A DNA stretch of 64,000 bases. It comes from Breviolum minutum Mf 1.05b.01. Taxonomy: Eukaryota; Sar; Dinophyceae; Suessiales; Symbiodiniaceae. The stretch is taken from NCBI GenBank assembly GCA_000507305.1, contig DF239726.1, positions 23,324 through 87,323 of the forward strand, in the 5' to 3' direction. Position 1 is the stretch's first letter, and the number at the start of each line of letters is the position of its first letter. Both the position numbers and the translations under genes were made by a program. The notes below the pieces were generated by a model that saw only the letters and a program-made list of their open reading frames with translations, was not told the origin of the DNA and searched no databases. Positions 53,876 to 63,598 of the stretch are shown one piece after another.

Positions 53876-54262
53876 GTACGTTTCGATTGGGCTGGGCGGC
53901 GTTCGCACCTTCAAACGAAGATTTGGCATTTCGGGCAAGCGTTTGCCTCTTGATGAACCTGTTTCTGCCGACTATGTTCAAGCTAAGGCAGGGTCCGGTC
54001 CAATTTTTGCGACTTTTTTTTTGGTCACTGAGCAGAAGAATTCTTTTTGAAATGACCTTGATTTTAGAATCATTTTGGTTCCTTTTTGTGGGCTGGGAAC
54101 TCTACCAGATAACAGCTTTTTACCATTTGTTTGATGACCTTGCAGCGCAAGTTGGGTCAGAAAAAAATGCATGTTTTGGCTGATTGAAGATGAAATAAGT
54201 CTTAGCAATCAGAGTGGGTGCTAGGAAGGCTGACCTACAGTACGTTTCGATTCGATCGTCGT
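53876..54262 (+). repeat. Copy 3 of the three-copy repeat, inverted
   Basis: Reverse orientation relative to copies 1 and 2, flanked by ACAGTACGTTTCGATT at both ends (53875 and 54239). It encodes ILFEMTLILESFWFLF, GWELYQITAFYHLFDDLAAQ and VGSEKNACFG on the plus strand. Substitutions relative to copy 1 are mostly conservative (V/I, L/F, Y/H). Confidence 0.85.
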
Positions 54263-54876
54263 TCAGGCAGACGATCGCAGCCGCTGCATTGGGCGGATCC
54301 CTCGACTCCGTTTGGGTTTCAGTTCTAACTAACCGGGAAGAGGTGTGAAAACTCAAGAACAACGTTGTAGTCAAAGTCTGCGCCCAAACGGTGAATAGTG
54401 AACCAGGTGCACAACTTGAAGCTGTTTCCCAAAAAAACGCATTGCCTGCTGCATCATTCAAGACACGTATACTCCAAGTACACATCGTGGGCAAGCTTGT
54501 GCTCAGGTGAAACATCTTGAGTTGAGAAGGCGCCATGTCGAAACTGCAGGTGAAAAAATTTGAATTAAGAGGCATCCCCAAACTGTAGACGAAACATCAT
54601 GAGCTTAAAAAAAACCTACACTGCAAGCGAAACATATTGGTGAAAAAATATCCAAACTGCAGGCCAGATGAACAGTGTTGGACAACACCCTCCGGCAATC
54701 TAGAGCAAGGAAGAAGAGCGTCTGAATAGGCCAACACTGTCAAAGCACAGACAGAATCCAGTTTCTTAGACTCCTGTCACGCTGAAAGAGTGCGTCGAAG
54801 AAGGCACGGACAGGACTAGTATCAGTCCTGCCTTCTTCTTAAGAACTAATGGCTTTACTTCCAAGTCCGAGTCGCA

Positions 54877-55200
54877 ATGTACAGTTGCAATCAGCCTTGT
54901 TTCGGAAAAGGCGAAAGAATAAATTCACCTGGAAGAGAAAACTATTTTGCACAAACAAACAGCAAAATCGCTGATCTCACAGATTTTGAAAACAACTTGC
55001 TGAACTCAAGTCAGTCTGACAAAAAAATACCATTTGAGAGTGAAATCTGTACTTTTAGCCGGCTTTGTAGTCTCTTTCATTCTGGATTCTTCTGCGCAGT
55101 TTTTGCTTCAGAGTCTCTGACTCAACGGCGGGAGGTTGTGCAAATTTACTTTTCCCACATTCATTCCACATTTCTTGCACAATCTCTGCTTTACCGATGA
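54877..55200 (+). CDS. Likely coding region, unknown protein
   Basis: The plus strand gives a 107-codon frame with KGERINSPGRENYFAQTNSK, IADLTDFENNLLNSSQSDKK and SLTQRREVVQIYFSHIHS, ending at a TGA (55198-55200). The first half has very strong purine bias; a hydrophobic stretch SGFFCAVFA lies in the middle. The same frame stays open for about 35 more codons after the TGA. No family recognised. Confidence 0.52.
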   Translation: MYSCNQPCFGKGERINSPGRENYFAQTNSKIADLTDFENNLLNSSQSDKKIPFESEICTFSRLCSLFHSGFFCAVFASESLTQRREVVQIYFSHIHSTFLAQSLLYR

Positions 55201-55383
55201 AGAAAAGGATGTTCTCGCAGAAATTCTAAAGATATTCAACGTTGGAACTGCTTGAGAGCATTTGTACATCAATGGAACACTGAAGAGAAAAACCTTCCGA
55301 TGAAGATGGCTTTTTATTCAAACAAAACTTTTTTATATAAAAACGAAAAAACATAATTTTAGAAGATTTTGACAAACAGATTT

Positions 55384-56208
55384 TCATTTAAACACCTTAT
55401 TTAAACACGTGCGCGGCCATTGAGGGGCGCTGTACCCTTGTTCTTCTTGTTCTTCTTCTTCTTGTTGCTGTTCTTCTTGTTCTTGTTCTTCTTGTTCTTC
55501 TTGTCCTTCTTCTTCTTCTTCTTCTTGTTCTTGTTCTTCTTCTTGCTTCTTCTTCTTCTTCTTCTTCTTGTTCTTGTTGTTCTTCTTCTTCTTCTTCTTC
55601 TTGTTCTTCTTCTTGGTCTTCTTCTTGTGCTTGTTCTTCTTCTTGTTCTTGTTCTTCTTCTTCTTGTTCTTGTTCTTCTTCTTGTTCTTCTTTTCTTCTT
55701 TTTGTTCTTCTTTTTCTTCTTGTTCTTCTTGTTCTCCTTCTTTTTGTTCTTCTTGCTCTTCTTCTTGTTGTTCTTCTTCTTGTTGTTCTTCTTCTTCTGG
55801 TTGTTGTTCTTGTTCTTCTTCTTGTTCTTCTTTTCTTCTTTTTGTTCTTCTTTTTCTTCTTGTTCTTCTTGTTCTCCTTCTTTTTGTTCTTCTTGCTCTT
55901 CTTCTTGTTGTTCTTCTTCTTGTTGTTCTTCTTCTTCTGGTTGTTGTTCTTGTTCTCGTTGTCAGTGTTCCGTTGTTCTCGTTGTTGTCGTTGTTCGCGT
56001 TGTCGTTGTTTGTTGTCGTTGTTCGTTGTGCGTTGTCGGTGCAAGTTGTTGGGGACGGTTGGATTGGTTGGATTTCAGCAAGTCTACACGCAAATCGATT
56101 TCCCAAATGATTTGTTTTTTCTGAATCTTTGGCACCGGCTGTTCTAGTTCCACTGGTACCACTAACGATCATTATGTTCATGTTCAGAGGGCTCGGGGTA
56201 CGAAACAT
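55384..56208 (-). CDS. Low-complexity open frame over the GAA/CAA repeat
   Basis: The minus strand is open for 274 codons: an ordinary start (MNIMIVSGTSGTRTAGAKD, FACRLAEIQPIQPSP), then Asn/Thr, Arg/Thr and Lys/Glu/Gln runs, ending APQWPRTCLNKVFK. The non-repeat start and end could be real, but a trinucleotide repeat stays open in every frame, so translation is unproven. Confidence 0.32.
   Translation of the reverse strand: MFRTPSPLNMNIMIVSGTSGTRTAGAKDSEKTNHLGNRFACRLAEIQPIQPSPTTCTDNAQRTTTTNNDNANNDNNENNGTLTTRTRTTTRRRRTTRRRTTRRRARRTKRRRTRRTRRKRRTKRRKEEQEEEQEQQPEEEEQQEEEQQEEEQEEQKEGEQEEQEEKEEQKEEKKNKKKNKNKKKKNKNKKKNKHKKKTKKKNKKKKKKKNNKNKKKKKKKKQEEEQEQEEEEEEGQEEQEEQEQEEQQQEEEEQEEQGYSAPQWPRTCLNKVFK
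55436..55975 (-). repeat. GAA/CAA-type simple repeat with a 140-bp tandem duplication
   Basis: About 540 bases built almost only from TTC and TTG triplets (GAA and CAA on the minus strand). The stretch at about 55676-55800 recurs 140 bases later at 55816-55940 with the same irregularities, including CCTTCTTTTTGTTC and CTTCTGGTTGTTG. Confidence 0.9.
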
Positions 56209-56209
56209 A

Positions 56210-56985
56210 TTGCATGAACACAGAATTGCGGCATTTGAAGGGGCTTAAAGGTGTTCCGCATGTTCACCCGTAGTTTGGCCTCGTAATTCATGGCATTTTT
56301 TGGATGTTATTTTAATGTTGGATTCGTTTTTTGCAATCAAACTGCTTGCCTGGACCGCCCTGCCCGACTTCAGATTTCAAAGATATTGTTTTGATATTTT
56401 GCTTTTTTAAAACGGACGACATACCAGGTAGATGGAGGGCAAGACGGATGCGGGGAAGAGTTGTTCATGCGACGTGATCGCAGTTAAACTCTTTGGAATG
56501 CATTTTTTACACCGTGCAAATGGTGGAACAGCTAATATACATCAACTGATCAGCAATCAAAACCCCATTAAATTAGCTTGCACGTCGGGCATATTGGGTT
56601 TTACCGGTTATAGGATTACAACAAACCATTTCCGTTCGTTGACTAATCAGGACTTGATGCAATGGCAATTCATACTATCCTGACCTTGAGGATGGTGTTT
56701 TTTTGCAAACGAAATCAAAAAACATAGTGCTTAGAAGATGGGCGTATACTAGTTATAACTGAAGTTCTAACCCGTAAAAAGAAAACCTTCTAAATGGGTG
56801 ACTGGGGTTATTTCACCTCTATAAATGGAGTTATTTCAGTCCTTTCTTATAACTGGTATTTGGGTCCACTTTGTAGGTTGCGTTTGTCCAAGTGACACTT
56901 CAATCGCTTCGGGACCGTTGGATGGGGTCATGGGTAATGGGTCCTAGATGCGCCAGGCCAATTTTTGCATGCCAATGTCGCCGTT
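56210..56985. other. No confident gene; return of TIR elements
   Basis: Bases 56430-56690 are open on the plus strand but unconvincing. A family E element occupies 56739-56877. Confidence 0.45.
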
Positions 56986-56994
56986 TTTCATCTT

Positions 56995-57261
56995 TCACGT
57001 ACGTAAATGATCCGTACAATTCCAGCTGGAACTTTTGAAACTTTTCGTCTCCGAGCCTTTTTTTGGCCCACCCCGAAGTTCACGGGACTTTTGGTCAACG
57101 ATCCCACGGTGCGTTGACCCGAAAACTGGGCCGAGAACGCGACAGCAATGTGGGATGGCCCCAGGGATGTCAGGTTTTTTTTCCATCCACGTCGTGAGTC
57201 GAACATCGGAGTTGGGGGTCATTGGCAGGTTTGCTATCCAAAATGGGGCATCACGACGCAA
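56995..57261 (-). CDS. Possible exon, unknown protein
   Basis: The minus strand from 57261 reads RRDAPFWIANLPMTPNSDVR, then EKKPDIPGAIPHCCRVLGPV and HRGIVDQKSRELRGGPKK. It is a natural 88-codon frame, but the plus strand and another minus frame are also open, so the choice rests on composition only. No family recognised. Confidence 0.45.
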   Translation of the reverse strand: MRRDAPFWIANLPMTPNSDVRLTTWMEKKPDIPGAIPHCCRVLGPVFGSTHRGIVDQKSRELRGGPKKGSETKSFKSSSWNCTDHLRT

Positions 57262-57589
57262 AATTAATCATCCAAGAAATTGTGATAAACATGGAAAACT
57301 TTCCGTACATGATGTATAGCTCGAAACCTTAAATGACCTAGATTGTTTTGATTGGAGTTTGGAGGGTGAATTTCACCCTACTAGCTGGTGGTTTGGTGAG
57401 GTTTACGAGCTTGATTCTAGAAAAGACCACGATGGGCTTGTGAACACCACATCTCTGAGGAATTTTTTCAGGGTTTCTTCATGGAGGTGACATGAAGTTG
57501 AAGTAGGTTGCATTTTTCACCAAATGATGGGTTGGGTGGATTTGAACAAAAACATTTTCCCCCGTAGAATTTTTTTTAAAGTTAGATTT

Positions 57590-57902
57590 TCAAGTTCGGA
57601 GACGTCAGTTCCTTCAAATAAAAATTGCTACACTTTTTTGATGCTGCGAATTTTGGGGAATCCAAACTTCTTGAGCCTGGCAATTCTTTGTGACCTTTTT
57701 GGGATGGTTAAGTGACCCTTTTCAATGGTTAAGTGACCTCCGACTAGGGGATGAAAAGGTCACTTTGAATCACCTGGAGGTCAAAAAATTGTTCAAAGTT
57801 TCCAGGCTTGCCACTGGTTCATCCAATGTCTTTTTCGATGAAATTTTTGGTCAAATTTTTGGCGACGGAAAACACGAGTTTTTGGGGCCCCCCAAAAGGT
57901 AG
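57590..57902. other. Coding-like blocks around a family A element
   Basis: On the plus strand NCYTFLMLRILGNPNFLSL (to 57677) joins KKLFKVSRLATGSSNVFFDE after collapsing the CCTGG duplication, and a donor AAAAG|GTAGCG follows at 57900. On the minus strand the element itself reads CAG|GT...CAG|G, with FEQFFDLQ before it. Each strand has a point in its favour; unresolved. Confidence 0.35.
57679..57774 (-). repeat. TIR element, family A
   Basis: GGCAATTC and GAATCACC ends, with GTTAAGTGACC twice inside. CCTGG occurs on both sides, giving a GT-AG intron on the minus strand. Confidence 0.8.
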
Positions 57903-58459
57903 CGTTTTGGAATGGATTTTCCCCTTAAGTCAGGAAAATCCAGGTTGGTGAAATATTTTAGTTTGGCCAGATGATTTTTTTTTGACAAGAATTCAGCCAG
58001 AGATCTTTGTGTGGAAAGTTATGCTCCTGAGAACTGACATGAGCAATGAAAAAGGGCCCCTTTAGTGTATATAAGGATCCCTATGAAACAACCAGTATTT
58101 CATGGAAAGTAAGAGTCTTTTTTCACTTAAAGCTCTTGTTTTGCTATACCATCACAATCAGTTCAATCAAGGATTTTTACAAAAGGGGTAGTGGAGAAAC
58201 AGCGTGGAATATATGAACAGATATCATTGTGTTCTATCCTGGTTTGATTGGCTCCCCCCAGTGGTATTTGGTGGCCATCTATATTGAACTTTGTGGCTTG
58301 TCAGAAATAGAATCAGGTGCCTTTCCTAATCACGAGTATCAAAAACGATTCAACTCCCATGATTGGTTGATTCATCTACCAATAGGGACCTTGGTTAGCG
58401 GCTATTTCTTTGTTTAATTTGCCCCTATTTATTCATTGATACGGCCTCATAGCTATCCC

Positions 58460-58590
58460 GGATGATATTTCCCGTATTTTTCTTCGGGAAGAAAGGCGAA
58501 TTTTTCCACCAAACTTTCGCGGGCCAGGAAGTTGCGTGCCTTTCTGCTTTCAGTGGCTGTGGCACATGGAGTTTGGAACCCTCAAGGGGG
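58460..58590 (-). CDS. Likely 3' exon, unknown protein
   Basis: The minus strand reads ATATESRKARNFLARESLVE and KFAFLPEEKYGKYHPG, ending at a TAG. A second minus frame over the same bases is open further upstream (ATG at 58682, NQVTISTYQVARPCT), so the frame is not certain, but the strand is. Helical and charged, no family recognised. Confidence 0.52.
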
Positions 58591-59269
58591 GCTGAAGGGA
58601 GGTCGGAGGCGGTGCAAGGTCTGGCAACTTGATAGGTGCTTATAGTGACCTGATTCGGTGCGCCAAAATTTGCATCCCCCAACTTGGGGGTGGGAAACCT
58701 CCCCTTACATAAGCCGAACTAATACAGCTTATATTAAGGCGAGGATTCCTCCGTTTTGGGTACCTGAAATTCGGGTGACGAAATGGAGGACAGCAAGCAT
58801 TGAAGTTTTTCGAACAAAACAAGAATCGGGTGCCTTCGAAAAGTTAGGAAAAGACATGCAATGGTTCACCTTGCTGGTAACTAACATATTCCCTTCCAAG
58901 GCACTTTTGAGTCGATGATAGTCCTTTTCCCAAGGTGGGATATGTTAGTTCCCTGGATGGTAGGTTTTCTGTTTTTTTTTTGGGGGGTGGTGTTTATTTT
59001 GTTGGTGTCCCGGGGGGTTTTGTTGGTTTGGAGCAGGTTTCGCATTTTTCACCCGGAGATTCGTATTTTTTTTGCTGAGTTTTGTGATGGGAGTCTTGAC
59101 GGCGCCAAATCTTTGTTTTGGCTTGCCGAAGACTTGGTGGTTTAACACACCTTGATAATCTTCAAGATAGATACCAAAGATGTTGCTTTGGAAAAGTTTG
59201 ACAACTCGGACTATGTTTTTCTATGAAACATCGATACAGTTTTTCCCAAATGTTTTGAATGCAGACCGG

Positions 59270-59590
59270 AAGAAAAATGGTGGAAGAAATCCCCCGAGCT
59301 AAGAACTTTTTTGGATTTTCGGACGAATCCTTGCACCAACAGCTAAATCGGATATCTTGGGACTTCCCCAGTGTGTTGGGGATTGGCGAAACGGTATCGG
59401 CCCGTCCCAAATCCTCCAGTCATACCGGGTCCGGTTTTGGATCGGTGAAATTGAAACCCTTAAAATGATTCGTGTCACTCGGGGTTCTTGGTTTCCGACG
59501 GATCCTCAACGACGTCTGACTGGATGTAAAGGGTATGGCTTTCGACGGCCACCGAATCCGTTCACTTGGCAACCGTTGATTACCGTATGT
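59270..59590 (+). CDS. Possible exons, unknown protein
   Basis: The plus strand reads GRKMVEEIPRAKNFFGFSDE then LHQQLNRISWDFPSVLGIGE, and in another frame MIRVTRGSWFPTDPQRRL. The minus strand is also open at 59420-59700. Strand is only weakly preferred. No family recognised. Confidence 0.38.
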
Positions 59591-59599
59591 TGAAATGGT

Positions 59600-61070
59600 G
59601 AAGTGAACCGCTATCCTACAAATGGTTGGTTTTTGTGAGGAAATTAACCCCGAAGATGCCAACTTTGCCAAGTGGGGTTTGGTTCGCCATTTCCGAAGCA
59701 TCTAGTGACTTCCTAAATGTGGCATCCTGAAAGTGATCGATGATGATCAAGATTCAAGATGAAAGGATTGGAATCTGGACGTTTCGCCATCATTTCTACA
59801 TTTCCTTACGCCACCCCAGCAGGAAAAACGACCTGAGTAAAGGTCACTACACCCCTGGAAAAGTAACATGTCGCCTGAAAAATAGTGGTTTGAAGACTAC
59901 TTTCCGTTTGCGATGGCCCCTTTTTAGGGGACATGGTAGGTTTTGGGGGGTGTATATCACCCTTTTCCCCCCCATCGCAGGCCTTATGTCAAACTTTCAG
60001 TGCCAGCCATCCGCTCTGTGAATCGCCAAGCGACCAAGCGACTGATGTTAGGTCAGCCCCATGGAGAAGGTCTTTAGCATGTCGGGATGCTTGGTGACCA
60101 CCAGGTTCCAGGGTGAATTTTCGATGCCCCCTTGAATGATCACTTTTTGAAATTCCCGTGATTCAAGGACTCAGTAGATGTTTCACTCGAAAAAATGGTG
60201 GATGATGATAATTTTTTCGTCTTCTACTTGAGACTTTAAGTGATCCAATTGAGTTCGTTCAAAATTTTTTTCGCTGTGTGTACATTTGTTTGCTGCGACG
60301 TAAGAGATCTGCTGCGACCCTGGAACGATTTTCCATTGAATACTTTTTTAACGCAAGTCGCGATTTGAATTTGCATCAACTTGAAGTTCCCAAACAAACC
60401 CCAGCTTTCCCAGGTACCACAAAGAAAGACTTTTTTCAGACAACCAAAAGAACCATCTTTTTTTTTCTCTGTAGTAGTGACTAGAAGGTTGTTGGGTCAG
60501 GGAATGATTCTGTTGATCAAACACTCTGGCAAAAGTAGTTGACAATGTTGAGATGGAGACTTTCGAATGATTTTCTCGCCTCGTTGGCCCCAGATTTCAT
60601 CCACCAACTGTTACACTCAAAAGATCAGGGCGGCTTTGGGTGATTTCTTCCTGAATCGCAGTTGAATCTAAGAGAAATATGCTAAGCTTCCCATTTTTGG
60701 CCACTGAAAAAGCCCGCTGGGAGACAACATTTACGCACACTTGAACACAAAAACCGCAAACCCGGGGTGATTTGCAGGGTTTTTAGATAGGGTTTAGCAA
60801 GGTCTATAATATGAAAGTCTATCATTAACAGCTTTTCTCATTTAGGGCAGCACATTGCAACACATCCTGCACCTTGTTCTTTCTTGTTTTTTCTTCCCTC
60901 CAAAGTACCATCCTTACTTTACCCAACTTCACCCCAGGGTCAAGCAACAGATGCTTCCCGTTTCTCAAGGACCCAAGGGATGTTGGGGAGTCTCCAGCCA
61001 CCTTTGTTGTACTCAGCTAATCCGACTCCCATTCCCGAATCCCTTGATGCATGGGGAATGGTACTTGGAG
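59600..61070. other. No confident gene
   Basis: A B-like or L-like element lies at about 59845-59960 (ACACCCCTGGAAAAGTAACAT / GGGGGGTGTA). Open stretches at 60060-60480 and 60850-61070 are not convincing. Confidence 0.42.
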
Positions 61071-61071
61071 G

Positions 61072-61231
61072 ATCACCCCACTTTAGAGAGTAGTTAAAAA
61101 CCTATGCTCAGTTAGTCCCGGATTTGTGGGGTTTCCAGGGACCCCTTTCAAATGGTCATGAACATGGCTTTACACGACACGGGGGTGGCCCTACTGTAAT
61201 TACTTACAATTCCTGGATGATCCTCCAAGTA
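61072..61231. repeat. TIR element, family D
   Basis: TACTTGGAGGATCACCCC on the left and CTGGATGATCCTCCAAGTA on the right. First unit of a train of elements. Confidence 0.8.
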
Positions 61232-61272
61232 GGGGAAGCTCATTGGAAGTTGTCCCAATATTGGGGTCCCTG

Positions 61273-61416
61273 CTTGGAGGATCATCCCAGTCAGTAAGCC
61301 GTTGGTTAAGGGGCTAAATCACGCCATGTATAACTACACCAACCCTACTGAGGGGACGAAAACGAACCATGGCTTTTAATAGTTAGCCACTTACTTACCT
61401 GGGATGATCCTCCAAG
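61273..61416. repeat. TIR element, family D
   Basis: CTTGGAGGATCATCCCAGT and CTGGGATGATCCTCCAAG ends, with TAAGCCGTTGG and AGTTAGCCACTTA arms. Confidence 0.85.
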
Positions 61417-61429
61417 TATCTACTTAGAG

Positions 61430-61528
61430 GTTCAGGATACCTAGTAAGTGGATAGTAACCAGGGTTATAACCTCTATAATTATGAGTGGGTTATATGTCC
61501 CCTAATAGTATCCTGAACCTCTAAGTAG
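61430..61528. repeat. TIR element, family I, slightly shortened
   Basis: CTACTTAGAGGTTCAGGATAC and GTATCCTGAACCTCTAAGTAG are perfect inverted ends. The right arm is shorter than in the other copies. Confidence 0.85.
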
Positions 61529-61614
61529 GGTCACCCCGGTTACCAATTTATTTTTTCGGCCATAACAATAGGGGCCCCATGACTTCATAGCTGGTCAACG
61601 TATCCCCGCCGAAA

Positions 61615-61700
61615 TAGGGCCTTATTAATTAAGGGCTTGTGAATCATTCGTTTCCCTTCATAATGCCGGCTATGTAACACCCTAATTTCTGAGGGGGGCA
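61615..61700. repeat. TIR element, family G
   Basis: AATAGGGCCTTATTAATTAAGGG on the left and TTTCTGAGGGGGGCACC on the right with the TTCCCTTCATAATG core. Confidence 0.6.
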
Positions 61701-62870
61701 CCCTTGTGGGGGGTAGGTAGGTTGATTAGTTATGATTATGATCTCAAACCCACCACCTTCATAGGGGTTTTGTTGTCGGGAAATCCCTAAGCTCGCTTTC
61801 CCTTAAGGTTGGCCGATTTGGAGACCAAAGTCACCGAGGACGGCAAAGCGGCAGAAGAGGCCGGTTCGCAGCTTCCCGGAGGTATCCATCCCGAAAGAAA
61901 AAAATCCTCAGCCGAAAAGTGACAATGGAAAATTCAGAGGTTTTGAAAAAAACATCCTTCAAATCTTTGGTTTTTCCATTGTCAAACCCCAAAGAGATTC
62001 ACATAGCACTGTGGATGTGGTTGAAATCATGCAAAAACCTGGGAGGTAACAAAAAAACCTTTCTAAATATTGGGATAAACTACCATATCAGCCCGTTAAT
62101 CGCCGGATTTCTGACAAATCAAAGGGTTGGTGTTTTAGAAAACTTAAGGTGGTTTTGGCCGAATGAAACCCACTCCTTATCCTTCCATTTTGGCACTCTT
62201 TTTTTGGGGTGCCAGGTTTAAGGATTAGGAATTTTTCGACTGAAACAAAACATGCCGTGGAATAAGGATCCCATCATTCAAGCAAGCAAGATACCCCATG
62301 GTCAAAATACATGGCTAACCGTCCCCAAAAAGGTAGGTGAATACAAGGCTTATATAAACTTATAAACCAATACAAGGTAACTGTGCCATCTACTGGGCTA
62401 CCCTGGTGTAATTTTTATTTAAACTTACGCACCTTGAGCAGTTTTTGTACTTGAAATTCTTTGGTTGGATTCTTTCAACTGACGCTGATGCTTCAAACAT
62501 GTTGTCTCCCAGTTTCATTTCCTTTTGAGGTGTTTCTTTTTTGGGGGGGCCATTTTATACTATTGCAGATTAAAGGGGGAAAACCGTTTTTTGTTTTTTG
62601 TTTGTTTGTTTGCTTGCTTGTTTGTTTGAGAAAATCCACTCTACTATGTTTAGAAGGTGGGAAGCTGATGATATATAGCCATCGATTTAGAATCATCGAT
62701 TTAGACATGGTTATGTTCCTGTGCATGTTTTTAAAGCATTGGAGCACTTTTTGTTGTGGAATCATCTTGGTGACATCCTACTATGCTAAGAAGCAGCCTT
62801 TTGGATCTCAAGTGCCTGGTCAAAAACGGGAGATCCATCTCAGGGTTCCCTGCAAAATGCAGAGTCAAAC
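61701..62870. other. No confident gene
   Basis: Segment 61800-61900 is GC-rich (plus strand LADLETKVTEDGKAAEEA) and may be an exon. The C-like pieces at about 62040-62130 are element remnants. The rest, including 62460-62800, is T-rich and open without a convincing peptide. Confidence 0.42.
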
Positions 62871-62879
62871 AGCTCTCTG

Positions 62880-63051
62880 CTTGGAGGATCAGCCTAGGAC
62901 TTGGATACGTGGTTAATAACCATGATGATCATTTTTGTCCCCTTTCAGGATCGGGTTGTGGGACCGCTTCCTACATGGCCCTTTTTACGTGGCTTATGAC
63001 TGGAGGTGATCCTAACCACTGACCCAAGTCCTGGGACGATCTTCCTCCAAG
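62880..63051. repeat. TIR element, family D
   Basis: CTTGGAGGATCAGCCTAGGAC and GGGACGATCTTCCTCCAAG ends, with ACTTGGATACGTGGTTA on the left arm. Confidence 0.8.
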
Positions 63052-63428
63052 TATAGGAGGGTCCAAACGATGATTCCTTAGGGTAAACTTAACTCAAGGG
63101 CTGAGAGGTTTCGTTCATTTCCGGGAATATTTGGCCAAGTTTTTCGCCAAGTTTTGATCATTTGGATGATTCCAAGATGACTTGGAAAATGGTTTGAGGT
63201 TGACCGAAAACAGGAAATCACTGATATGAATATATATCTTTACTTGTTTCTCACTTTTCTCTATAGATACTTTCTTGTGTTCATGTTGTATTCAAAACTT
63301 GGTGTTTTTTTCGTCATGTTTTTATCAAGATCCCAAGATCCTGCGAGTGAAGCCTGGGATGATCAGTTGGAGGGAGATATTGAGATAGGGAAATTTTTCA
63401 AGGGACAAAATTTGGGAGATAGCTACTT
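63052..63428. other. Unassigned
   Basis: T-rich DNA with an open plus-strand stretch (about 63226-63420). No gene called. Confidence 0.4.
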
Positions 63429-63598
63429 TTTGCGAAGGTGGGCCCGTACTACGATCCTTATAAATGGGGTTGTAATTTGCAACCCCTATAAATGGCCCGA
63501 TAATAATAAATGGGTTTCACTAGGGTTATTTCACCCCCAAAAAAGGTGGACTTATAACTTATAGCCCAACCTACAACTGATAGGGGCCCACTTTGAGG
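63429..63598. repeat. TIR element, family E
   Basis: GCGAAGGTGGGCCCGTACTA at the left and GATAGGGGCCCACTTTGAGG at the right, with the TATAAATGG/GTTATAACT interior. Confidence 0.7.

Noticed and set aside
55420-56124. Long Phe/Leu/Val-rich open frames on the plus strand
   Set aside because: Translations of the TTC/TTG triplet tract in the wrong direction; no non-repeat support.
1341-63598. Bacterial insertion sequences or conventional DNA transposons
   Set aside because: All TIR units are too short to encode a transposase and no transposase motif was seen anywhere in the window.
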